The position numbers and the translations under genes are program-made. Shown here piece after piece: positions 7,579 to 13,700 of a DNA stretch of 19,874 nucleotides. Each line of letters begins with the position of its first letter. The stretch's first letter is position 1. This stretch comes from JBCBTJ01 sp964597685 (GTDB taxonomy: Bacteria; Pseudomonadota; Alphaproteobacteria; Caulobacterales; Hyphomonadaceae), in contig CAZQZC010000036.1 in the NCBI GenBank assembly GCA_964597685.1, positions 1 to 19,874 of the forward strand. Direction: 5' to 3'. Below the pieces are notes generated by a model. That model saw only the letters and a list, made by a program, of their open reading frames with translations. It searched no databases and was not told the DNA's origin.

Positions 7579-7959
7579 CTACCGTCCGTCGAGGCCTGGC
7601 AGCGGCCGGCATTGCGGCGCGCAATCATAGGTCTGCGTTTGACCTGCGCGGGCGATCGTCACATTTCCGGGTGCGTTATCAGAGACGACAAGGTCCGCGG
7701 CGTATATTTGCCGGCCTTCGCCGTCGAACAGGATCAAGTTGGTCCGGCCGAACGTCCGACCCGTGACTAAAATGAGGTTGGCGTCGTGAACAGAGATGTC
7801 GGCGATTTCAGGATTGCCAACCGCGACGCTGGCGACCGGCGTGCGAACGCGCAAAGGCTTCGTCTTGTTCGGTTCTACATGGAAGCTATCCGCAGCCGCG
7901 ACCCCAACAGTCGCAAAAGCGAAGAGCGCGGTGATGGCGGCTGACGGGCGTTTGAACAT
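7579..7959 (-). CDS. Secreted pilus-assembly N-terminal domain protein (CpaC N-domain paralogue)
   Basis: The 126-residue protein has a signal peptide (MFKRPSAAIT... to AAA at 21-23) and one small domain at about 27-95. That domain resembles the N-terminal domain of the CpaC secretin in this same window: VGNPEIADISV (47-57) matches ITNPAIADAAV in CpaC, and GRTNLILFDGEGRQI matches GQTNAFIFDQDGNQI. This is the pilus-formation N-terminal domain found at the front of type II/III-type secretins. No secretin domain follows. A short tail contains a Cys113-x3-Cys117 pair (DCAPQC) likely to be disulfide-bonded in the periplasm. AGGAG (7969-7965 on the minus strand) supports the start. It leads the minus-strand group with the two pseudopilins, opposite the pilin gene, and so is probably a periplasmic pilus accessory factor. 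Confidence 0.82.
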   Translation of the reverse strand: MFKRPSAAITALFAFATVGVAAADSFHVEPNKTKPLRVRTPVASVAVGNPEIADISVHDANLILVTGRTFGRTNLILFDGEGRQIYAADLVVSDNAPGNVTIARAGQTQTYDCAPQCRPLPGLDGR

Positions 7960-8218
7960 GACGGCTCCTGAGGTTTGAACAAAAAATCAACGAATTTGGT
8001 TGCCGGATTGCTAACTTCGCCACCTTAGACCGGACTTAGATGCACCGTTTCACGTGCGTGAGGCTTCCAATTAAAGTTCTTAACGGATCGCTGAGAAACA
8101 TTCATAGATTATCTCATTCAGTTTACTTGATGTTCAGCGGTGTCGGTTAGGTTGCACTCGTTCCGGGAAGAAAAGCGATAACTCGGAGCTGAACCAACAT
8201 GCATGATGGGAGTTTCCA
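7960..8218. promoter_or_regulatory. Divergent control region between the accessory operon and flp
   Basis: This 259-base gap separates two divergently read pilus transcripts and is more AT-rich than its surroundings. It contains CTTAGA twice, eleven bases apart (8024-8029 and 8035-8040); a perfect short inverted repeat TCACG-TG-CGTGA (8050-8061); and TTAA (8071-8074) followed after five bases by TTAAC (8080-8084), which resembles CtrA half-sites although the canonical spacer is seven. TTGCAC (8152-8157), followed after 18 bases by CGATAA (8176-8181), is a possible weak sigma-70 promoter for flp. Promoters for both directions must lie here, but none is strong enough to place with confidence. 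Confidence 0.55.
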
Positions 8219-8380
8219 ATGCGCAAGTTCTTCAAAAACGAATCCGGCGCCACGGCTATCGAATACGGCCTGATCGCTGCTCTGATCGCGGTTGCCATCA
8301 TCGGCGCCGTCACCACGCTCGGCAGCAACGTCGGCAACACGTTCAACGCCGTTTCCGATCAGCTGACCGCCAGCACGTAA
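8219..8380 (+). CDS. flp: Flp/PilA-type major pilin
   Basis: The 53-residue prepilin reads MRKFFKNESGATAIEYGLIA at its start. The short basic leader ends at Gly10; cleavage before Ala11 gives a mature pilin of 43 residues with Glu15 at +5 and Tyr16 next to it, the invariant Glu-Tyr of the Flp motif. A single hydrophobic helix (about 14-34) forms the fibre core, and the short polar C-terminus lacks cysteines. GGGAG (8208-8212) lies six bases before the ATG. It is the structural subunit of the Tad pilus, processed by CpaA encoded next and polymerised by CpaF/TadB/TadC. An overlapping longer frame beginning at 8203 is a shadow. A strong terminator follows within 40 bases, so the pilin is probably made from an abundant short message. 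Confidence 0.95.
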   Translation: MRKFFKNESGATAIEYGLIAALIAVAIIGAVTTLGSNVGNTFNAVSDQLTAST

Positions 8381-8397
8381 TCGATCGAACGAACGTT

Positions 8398-8412
8398 TCG
8401 AACTTAGTTCGA
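8398..8412. repeat. Short inverted repeat in the pilin 3' untranslated region
   Basis: TCGAAC (8398-8403) and GTTCGA (8407-8412) form a perfect inverted repeat around TTA, just ahead of the terminator stem. It could add a second small hairpin to the 3' end of the pilin message. CGAAC also occurs at 8386-8390 and 8390-8394. Confidence 0.4.
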
Positions 8413-8415
8413 GTG

Positions 8416-8447
8416 AAAGCCGTCGGGTTCGTCCCGGCGGCTTTTTC
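8416..8447 (+). terminator. Intrinsic terminator after the pilin gene
   Basis: AAAGCCGTCGGG (8416-8427) pairs with CCCGGCGGCTTT (8433-8444) as a twelve-base-pair stem with one internal U-G pair. The loop is TTCGT, and five T residues (8442-8446) then CTTT follow. It is the clearest rho-independent terminator in the window. It would separate most pilin transcripts from the cpaA-tadC message, with read-through giving lower machinery expression. Confidence 0.88.
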
Positions 8448-8513
8448 TTTGTCGCCCGCAAATGTTTCTTAAACCAATCCAGATACTGTGACGGCGTTGC
8501 TCGAGGTTGCCGA

Positions 8514-8999
8514 ATGCTAGCTGTCATATTCTTCTGTTTGTGCATCCTCGCCGCGGTCCGCGACCTTGCTTCACTGACGATAGACAATCCTCTGAACGCC
8601 GCCATTGCATTGCTCGTCGCGCCGGCCGCCCTGTCGGCGGGGGTGTCGTTTGAGATGTTCGCGATGCATCTCGGCGTTGGCTTCATCGCCTTCGCCATCT
8701 CGTTTTTGCTCTTCCAGATCGGCGTGTTCGGCGGCGGCGACGCCAAGATGATCCCAGCGGTGCTCCTATGGATCGGGCCTGCGGGCGTCGTCGATTTCTT
8801 GGCGGGGATGGCTGTGTCGGGAGGGATTTTGGTCTTGTTCCTGATCATGGGGCGCGCCGCTGTGCCCATGCACGCAGCGCCGGCGATCGCCCGCGCAAGC
8901 TTCGACAAGGGCGCCGGCGCGCCCTACGGGATTGCTATTGCGGCGGGGGCCCTCTACGCCGCGCCTGCGTCTCTGATTATTACTGAATTACTAAAGTAA
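8514..8999 (+). CDS. cpaA: Prepilin peptidase of the Tad system (A24 family)
   Basis: The 161-residue polytopic inner-membrane protein is a type IV prepilin peptidase of the short (CpaA/TadV) form, without the N-terminal methylase domain of PilD. The two catalytic aspartates are Asp17 (AAVRDLAS) and Asp76 in the FGGGDAKM motif, and about five hydrophobic helices are visible. GAPYGIAIAAGA near the C-terminus is typical of the family. It should cleave the Flp prepilin just upstream and the two TadE-like pseudopilins on the other strand. CGAGG at 8502-8506 precedes the ATG by seven bases. It is the first gene after the pilin terminator, so its transcription depends on read-through or on a promoter in 8448-8513, where none is obvious. 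A perfect AT-rich palindrome covers its stop codon. Confidence 0.93.
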   Translation: MLAVIFFCLCILAAVRDLASLTIDNPLNAAIALLVAPAALSAGVSFEMFAMHLGVGFIAFAISFLLFQIGVFGGGDAKMIPAVLLWIGPAGVVDFLAGMAVSGGILVLFLIMGRAAVPMHAAPAIARASFDKGAGAPYGIAIAAGALYAAPASLIITELLK

Positions 9000-9001
9000 T
9001 T
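8986..9001. repeat. AT-rich perfect palindrome over the cpaA stop codon
   Basis: AATTACT (8986-8992) and AGTAATT (8995-9001) are perfect inverted repeats around AA. The site spans the last codons and the TAA of cpaA. No T tract follows, so it is not a standard terminator. A regulator site or an mRNA end structure is possible. Confidence 0.45.
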
Positions 9002-9096
9002 GAGCGAGTCTCGTTAACCAAGCGTAGAGACGAAGCTGACACAGTCGCTCTCAACAGTCCCGTAGTCCGGGCTCGTCTTGGGAAGGAGAGGCGTCC
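9002..9096 (+). promoter_or_regulatory. cpaA-cpaB gap, possible internal promoter region
   Basis: At 97 bases the space between cpaA and cpaB is by far the widest inside the cpaA-tadC run. It has TTAACCA (9014-9020), which looks like a CtrA half-site, directly after a GANTC methylation-type site (GAGTC, 9006-9010), and ends with the strong ribosome binding site GGAAGGAGAGG (9081-9091). No convincing -35/-10 pair was found. Confidence 0.3.
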
Positions 9097-9942
9097 GTGT
9101 CCCCGATTCGTTTGATTATCCTCATCGTCGCAGCGGGGTCCGCTGTGCTCGCGGGATACTTGGTGTTTTCGATGTCGCGCACGCCGCCTCAGGTCGAGCA
9201 GGTCGAGAAGATTATCGAAGTGCCCAAGGCGCATGTTCTGGTGGCGCGGCGGCAATTGCCCGTCGGTACGTTGATTGTGCCAGAAGATCTGGATTGGGCG
9301 CCGTGGCCCGAAGCGAACCTCAACCCGTCCTTCTTGACGCAGGAGGACAACCCCGACGCGCTCGAAGAAGCGGCGGGCTGGGTGGTGCGCACCCAGATCT
9401 TTGAGAGCGAGCCGGTGCTTCCTCAAAAGGTGATCGCCAAGGGAGAGACCGGCGTCATGGCCGCCCTGGTCGATCCTGGCATGCGCGCCATCGCGGTGGA
9501 AATCTCGGCGGAGTCCGCTTCAAGCGGATTCATCCTACCCGAGGACAAAGTTGATGTGATCCTGACCTACGAGATCGAAGTCCTGATCAACGGTCGGATG
9601 GAAGATCAAACGCAGACCGTCACAATCCTTCAGAATGTTCGTGTCCTTTCGATCGACCAGCAATACACTGTCGATCCCGAAACCGGTCAAAACGTCATCT
9701 TGGGCTCGACCGCGCTGCTTCAACTGGCGCCCGGCGACGCCGAATTGCTCGCGCTTGGGGAAAGCTTAGGTGTGATTTCGTTGTCGCTCCGCAGCGCGTC
9801 GGACGCCCTGGAGTCGGGCGATACGGTCATCTCAAAACGCCAATTGTTCGACCTCGCCGAAGCCGATGAGGAAGGGCCGACCAATTCGGTTCGGCTTTTC
9901 CGACGCGGTGAAGAGTCCGCAGTGCCGCTCGGAGGGGGCTAA
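9097..9942 (+). CDS. cpaB: Tad pilus assembly protein CpaB/RcpC
   Basis: The 281-residue protein starts at GTG, chosen because GGAAGGAGAGG lies just upstream and the resulting N-terminus is a proper membrane anchor (about residues 4-26). After the anchor comes an SAF-type domain (about 45-110, KAHVLVARRQLPVGTLIVPEDL), then the RcpC/CpaB domain with GMRAIAVEISAESASSGFILPEDKVDV (partly quoted family motif region, about 128-150) and a beta-rich remainder. CpaB is a periplasmic, inner-membrane-anchored component thought to bridge the secretin channel and the inner platform. The C-terminus is variable. The cpaC start follows three bases after the stop, so the pair is translationally close. Confidence 0.92.
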   Translation: MSPIRLIILIVAAGSAVLAGYLVFSMSRTPPQVEQVEKIIEVPKAHVLVARRQLPVGTLIVPEDLDWAPWPEANLNPSFLTQEDNPDALEEAAGWVVRTQIFESEPVLPQKVIAKGETGVMAALVDPGMRAIAVEISAESASSGFILPEDKVDVILTYEIEVLINGRMEDQTQTVTILQNVRVLSIDQQYTVDPETGQNVILGSTALLQLAPGDAELLALGESLGVISLSLRSASDALESGDTVISKRQLFDLAEADEEGPTNSVRLFRRGEESAVPLGGG

Positions 9943-9945
9943 GCC

Positions 9946-11526
9946 ATGCGCTTGAAAACGCGCTTCGCCTGTTTGACGGCGGTCGCCATGGCGGCGTCTT
10001 GGCCGTCCGCCGCGCCGCAGAATTTGCTCGGCGTCCAGGTTACGCAACCTGGCCATTCGTCGGTGTCGCAACGGGTGGTCATGTCGATCAACAAATCGAC
10101 GGTGATCGAACTTGATCGCCCGGCGGCCGACGTTGTCATCACCAATCCAGCGATCGCCGACGCGGCCGTGCAAACAACGCAGCGGATCATCTTTCGCGGC
10201 GTTTCCGTCGGCCAAACCAATGCGTTCATCTTCGATCAGGACGGCAATCAGATCCTCAATCTGGAGATCGCCGTGGAGCGCGACCTCGGCGGCTTGCAGG
10301 ACTTGATCGTCCGGCACGTGCCCGACGCGCGGGTCCAGGTCGAAGCGGTCAACGACAACGTGATCCTTACCGGCGTCGTCGACAGCCTCAGCCAACAGGA
10401 TCAAGTGATGCGATTGGCGCAGGCCTATATCGGCGCCGAGGACGACGCCAATCTGGTCAATATGACAAGCGTTTCGGCCAACGATCAGGTCCTGCTGCGG
10501 GTCAAGGTCGTCGAGATGAAACGCTCGATCGTGAAGCAGCTCGGCATCAATCTGTCAGGCGATATCGGCTTCGGCGAACTCGCCTCGGAATCGGTCCAAG
10601 ATCTGTTCGTCTTCGATCCCGTTCTAGGCACGCTGGTCAATGCCCTGGACGCTGACGGCAATCCGGTCACGACGCTCGCTCCGGCGGCGCCCTTTGAGCG
10701 CAGCGTCGGCGTGGATATCGCGAACGGCTTCCCCGTGGCGGGGTCTTCTCTGGGCGGGCTGTCCACCGATTTGGGGTTCTCAAACTTCGTCGGCAGCACG
10801 CCGCAGAGCTCTGGCGCGGCGGCGATCGACGCGCTTGAGCGCGTTGGCATCGTGCGTACGCTGGCGGAGCCGAATATGACGGCCCTGTCCGGCGAGACGG
10901 CGAACTTCCTTGCAGGCGGCGAGTTTCCGGTTCCCGTGGGACAAGACACAACCGGTCGAATAACAGTGGCCTTTAGACCGTTTGGCGTTGGCCTCGCCTT
11001 CACGCCGATTGTCCTCTCGGAAGGGCGCATCTCCCTCAAATTGTCGACTGAGGTCTCCGAATTGTCCACCGTGGGCGGTCTCACTGGCACAACGACGACG
11101 ACCGTCGATGCGGCTGGCAACATCGTGACGCTCCCGGGTCTCACGATTCCCGCTTTGGTCGTGCGCCGCGCTGAGACCACGGTCGAGCTGCCGTCGGGCG
11201 GCTCAATGATGATCGCCGGCCTGATCCAATCCGAAACGCGTCAGACGATCGATTCGCTTCCCGGCGTTAAGCAATTGCCCATTCTGGGCGCGCTATTCAG
11301 GTCGCGCGACTTTCTCAACGAAGAAACCGAGCTTGTAATCATTGTGACGCCCTATCTCGTCGATCCCGCCAAGCCTGGGGAATTGCGCACGCCCGCGGAC
11401 GGCTTCGTCAACGCAAGCGACCTCAGGACGGTGCTCTTCGGCAAACTCAACACGCTCTACGGCAAGCCGGGCGCCGACGCCAACGCCCAAGATTATCAAG
11501 CCCCTGTGGGCTTCATCGAGGAATGA
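9946..11526 (+). CDS. cpaC: Outer-membrane secretin CpaC/RcpA
   Basis: The 526-residue secretin forms the outer-membrane channel of the Tad pilus. It has a signal peptide (about 1-24), the pilus N-terminal domain (about 40-112, VVITNPAIADAAV), a BON-like domain (about 114-180, containing VQVEAVNDNVILTGVVDS) and the secretin domain from about 184 to 460. The secretin hallmark VRTLAEPNMTALSGETANF (303-321) followed by GGEFPVPV is intact, as is the C-terminal VELPSGGSMMIAGLIQ region and an ETELVIIVTPYLV end strand. GGAGGGGG (9931-9938) is a strong ribosome binding site located inside the end of cpaB. The lipoprotein CpaD encoded next and TadD are the likely partners for outer-membrane targeting. 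Confidence 0.95.
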   Translation: MRLKTRFACLTAVAMAASWPSAAPQNLLGVQVTQPGHSSVSQRVVMSINKSTVIELDRPAADVVITNPAIADAAVQTTQRIIFRGVSVGQTNAFIFDQDGNQILNLEIAVERDLGGLQDLIVRHVPDARVQVEAVNDNVILTGVVDSLSQQDQVMRLAQAYIGAEDDANLVNMTSVSANDQVLLRVKVVEMKRSIVKQLGINLSGDIGFGELASESVQDLFVFDPVLGTLVNALDADGNPVTTLAPAAPFERSVGVDIANGFPVAGSSLGGLSTDLGFSNFVGSTPQSSGAAAIDALERVGIVRTLAEPNMTALSGETANFLAGGEFPVPVGQDTTGRITVAFRPFGVGLAFTPIVLSEGRISLKLSTEVSELSTVGGLTGTTTTTVDAAGNIVTLPGLTIPALVVRRAETTVELPSGGSMMIAGLIQSETRQTIDSLPGVKQLPILGALFRSRDFLNEETELVIIVTPYLVDPAKPGELRTPADGFVNASDLRTVLFGKLNTLYGKPGADANAQDYQAPVGFIEE

Positions 11527-11537
11527 GGAGCCTGCCA

Positions 11538-12239
11538 ATGACCGGAACCCTGTCAAACCGCGCCGCTTTGGCGATTGTCCTCGGGGCGCTCGCATTGGCG
11601 GGGTGCTCCAACACGAAAGCGATCCCACAGCGGCTCTACACCGGAACGCCGCTTGACGCCCATCCCATTGGCGTTCGTGAGACGACTCAGTTCCTTGAAA
11701 TCCGTTTGGATCATCCCGACGCTCAGCTGCGGCTCCAAGACCGCGACCGCCTGCGCGCGTTCATGCGCGACTATACCCGCCGCGGTCACGGCCCGCTTGT
11801 CATGTCCATGCCCGAAAACGGGCGTGATCCGGAGCTCGCAATTCAGGCGGTCGTCGAAGCGCGCGCCATCGCGTTCGAGCAGGGCGTCGACTATCAGGAG
11901 ATCGCGGGCGGCGTTTACGACGCAGACAACGACGGCGGCGCGCCGCTGATCGTCGCATTCAAGACCTTTGAGACCATTGCTCCGGACTGTCCGCCCCTGT
12001 CGGAAATCGATCTGTCGGACGTGCGCACGAATTCGGAATCTCCGTCATTTGGATGCTCTATCAATGTGAACATCGCCGCGATGATCGCAGAACCGGGTGA
12101 TTTACTGGGGGAGCGTGTGCTGGCTGAGGGCGATTCGGCCCGTCGCCGCGTTGTCTTGGAATTGTATCGCGAAGGCGCGCCGACGTCGGCGCAGCGCAAT
12201 GACGCCGAATCGGGCGCTGTCAGCCAGGCTGTCAACTAG
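11538..12239 (+). CDS. cpaD: Tad pilus lipoprotein CpaD
   Basis: The 233-residue protein is a lipoprotein: MTGTLSNRAALAIVLGALAL leads to the lipobox AGC with Cys23. The remainder fits the alphaproteobacterial CpaD family of outer-membrane pilus biogenesis lipoproteins, including the conserved PDCPPLSEIDL-like segment and FGCSINVNIAAMIAEPGDLL, where the invariant GCS/N-x-N-hA motif is clear. I chose the ATG at 11538 because AGGAG (11526-11530) is seven bases upstream. An in-frame ATG at 11523 overlaps the cpaC stop but has no such spacing and would only add five residues. CpaD is thought to help the secretin assemble. The stop is 28 bases before cpaE. Confidence 0.9.
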   Translation: MTGTLSNRAALAIVLGALALAGCSNTKAIPQRLYTGTPLDAHPIGVRETTQFLEIRLDHPDAQLRLQDRDRLRAFMRDYTRRGHGPLVMSMPENGRDPELAIQAVVEARAIAFEQGVDYQEIAGGVYDADNDGGAPLIVAFKTFETIAPDCPPLSEIDLSDVRTNSESPSFGCSINVNIAAMIAEPGDLLGERVLAEGDSARRRVVLELYREGAPTSAQRNDAESGAVSQAVN

Positions 12240-12267
12240 CGGGAACGGATCTGGAGGATCTTGAGAG

Positions 12268-13677
12268 ATGGCCAACGAAAATGCTTTGATCGACGACGAA
12301 TTCGCGTCTGATTTCGAAGACGAGTTCGGCTTGCTTGAAGGCGACGCCGAGGAGCAGCCGGCGGCCAGCTTGGACGACACCCTCGACGCCTTCGTCGCCG
12401 ACACGCCTGACGCAGGCGAAGAGAGCGAACCCGAACCGGCCCAACCGGGCGCGATCGATTTCGATCCAATCGGCGACGCCCAGGGCGGCGACCGGCCCAT
12501 CCCGGCCATCACCATTCAAGCCTTCTTTGAAAAAGATTCGACCCGCGAATTGCTCGAGGCGGCTGCGCGTGATCGTCGTATGTCGCGCGCCACTTTCGAG
12601 ATTCATCAAGGCGGCTTGGCCGCGGCGGTGGCTCACCAATCCGCGAACGCGACGCCGAACCTGCTGATCATCGAATCCTCTCTGCCGTCTCCAGAAATGA
12701 TTGCCGGGATCGACAATTTGGCCGGTCATTGCGACGAGGGTGTCGAGGTGCTGGTTGTCGGCGCCGTTAACGACATTCCGCTTTATCGACAATTGGTCGA
12801 TCGCGGCGTCAGCGAATATCTGGTGCCGCCCGTGCCGCCTGTTCAACTGATCAGATCCATCGGGACCCTGTTTGCGGATCCCGATAGTCCGTTCTTGGGC
12901 AAGACGATCTCAGTGATTGGCGCGAAGGGCGGCGTCGGCGCGTCGACGGTGTCGCACAACCTCGCTTGGAGCATCGCCGAAAACGTTGGCTTGAACGCCG
13001 TCTTGGTGGACCTCGATCTCTCGTTCGGCACGACGGCGTTGGATTTCAATCAGGACAATCCGCAAACGGTCGCCGACGCTTTGCTGGCCTCGGACCGCGC
13101 GGACGAGACAATGATCTCGCGGCTCTTGTCCAAGGCGACGGATCGGTTGTCCTTGTTTACGGCGCCCGCGTCGATTTCCGACGTCCTGGATATCCCACCG
13201 GAGGCTTACGACGTGGTCATCGACGGCGTCCGCCGCACAATGCCCTACATCGTGCTGGACTTGCCCCACGGTTGGTCGCAATGGCAACGGTCGACCTTAG
13301 TCTCCTCCGACGAAGTCATTATTGTCTGTCAGCCGGACCTGGCATCGCTTCGCAACGGGAAGAACATCGTCGATCAATTGTCTGCGGACCGGCCAAACGA
13401 CGCCGCGCCGCGTCTGGTTCTGAACATGGCGGGCGTGCCGAAGCGACCTGAGATCCCGGTGAAGGATTTCGCCGCCGCGATCGGTCTCGAGCCTGAGATC
13501 ATTCTTCCCTTCGAACCGCATTTGTTCGGCACCGCCGCCAACAACGGTCAAATGATCTCAGAAACGGATCCACAGGCGAAATCGTCCGCGGCCATCGACC
13601 ATTTGGCGTCGACGCTCACGGGACGACCGGCTGAGACGCCCGAACGCAGCTTCCTTCAAAAGCTGCTGGGCAAATAG
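12268..13677 (+). CDS. cpaE: Pilus localisation ATPase-like protein CpaE/TadZ
   Basis: The 469-residue cytoplasmic protein belongs to the ParA/MinD superfamily and in Caulobacter-type systems places the pilus machine at its subcellular site. It has an acidic, disordered leader (1-75), a receiver-like atypical domain (about 78-200) and the ParA/MinD-like domain from about 212. The nucleotide-binding loop is KGGVGAST (220-227): the signature Lys220 is kept, but the usual GK[ST]T is GAST, so the P-loop lysine is Ala225. LVDLDLSFGTT (246-256) is the A-prime motif. Atypical loops are known in this family, so the protein may bind nucleotide weakly or not hydrolyse it. GGAGG (12253-12257) and GAGAG (12263-12267) precede the ATG. 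Confidence 0.93.
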   Translation: MANENALIDDEFASDFEDEFGLLEGDAEEQPAASLDDTLDAFVADTPDAGEESEPEPAQPGAIDFDPIGDAQGGDRPIPAITIQAFFEKDSTRELLEAAARDRRMSRATFEIHQGGLAAAVAHQSANATPNLLIIESSLPSPEMIAGIDNLAGHCDEGVEVLVVGAVNDIPLYRQLVDRGVSEYLVPPVPPVQLIRSIGTLFADPDSPFLGKTISVIGAKGGVGASTVSHNLAWSIAENVGLNAVLVDLDLSFGTTALDFNQDNPQTVADALLASDRADETMISRLLSKATDRLSLFTAPASISDVLDIPPEAYDVVIDGVRRTMPYIVLDLPHGWSQWQRSTLVSSDEVIIVCQPDLASLRNGKNIVDQLSADRPNDAAPRLVLNMAGVPKRPEIPVKDFAAAIGLEPEIILPFEPHLFGTAANNGQMISETDPQAKSSAAIDHLASTLTGRPAETPERSFLQKLLGK

Positions 13678-13700
13678 AGTAGGAAGAGCGGGGCGAGTCC

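Noticed and set aside
8141..8157. Sigma-54-like promoter before flp because of TTGCAC at 8152-8157
   Set aside because: The -12-like box lacks the required GG at the right distance upstream (the position reads GT), so the match is not convincing.
8203..8472. An 89-codon plus-strand frame over the pilin gene
   Set aside because: It is out of frame with the Flp pilin at 8219-8380, runs through the terminator hairpin and gives an Arg/His-rich product.
12268..12492. Acidic leader of CpaE as a separate small gene or fusion
   Set aside because: It is in frame, follows a good ribosome binding site and is the variable disordered leader often seen in CpaE proteins.
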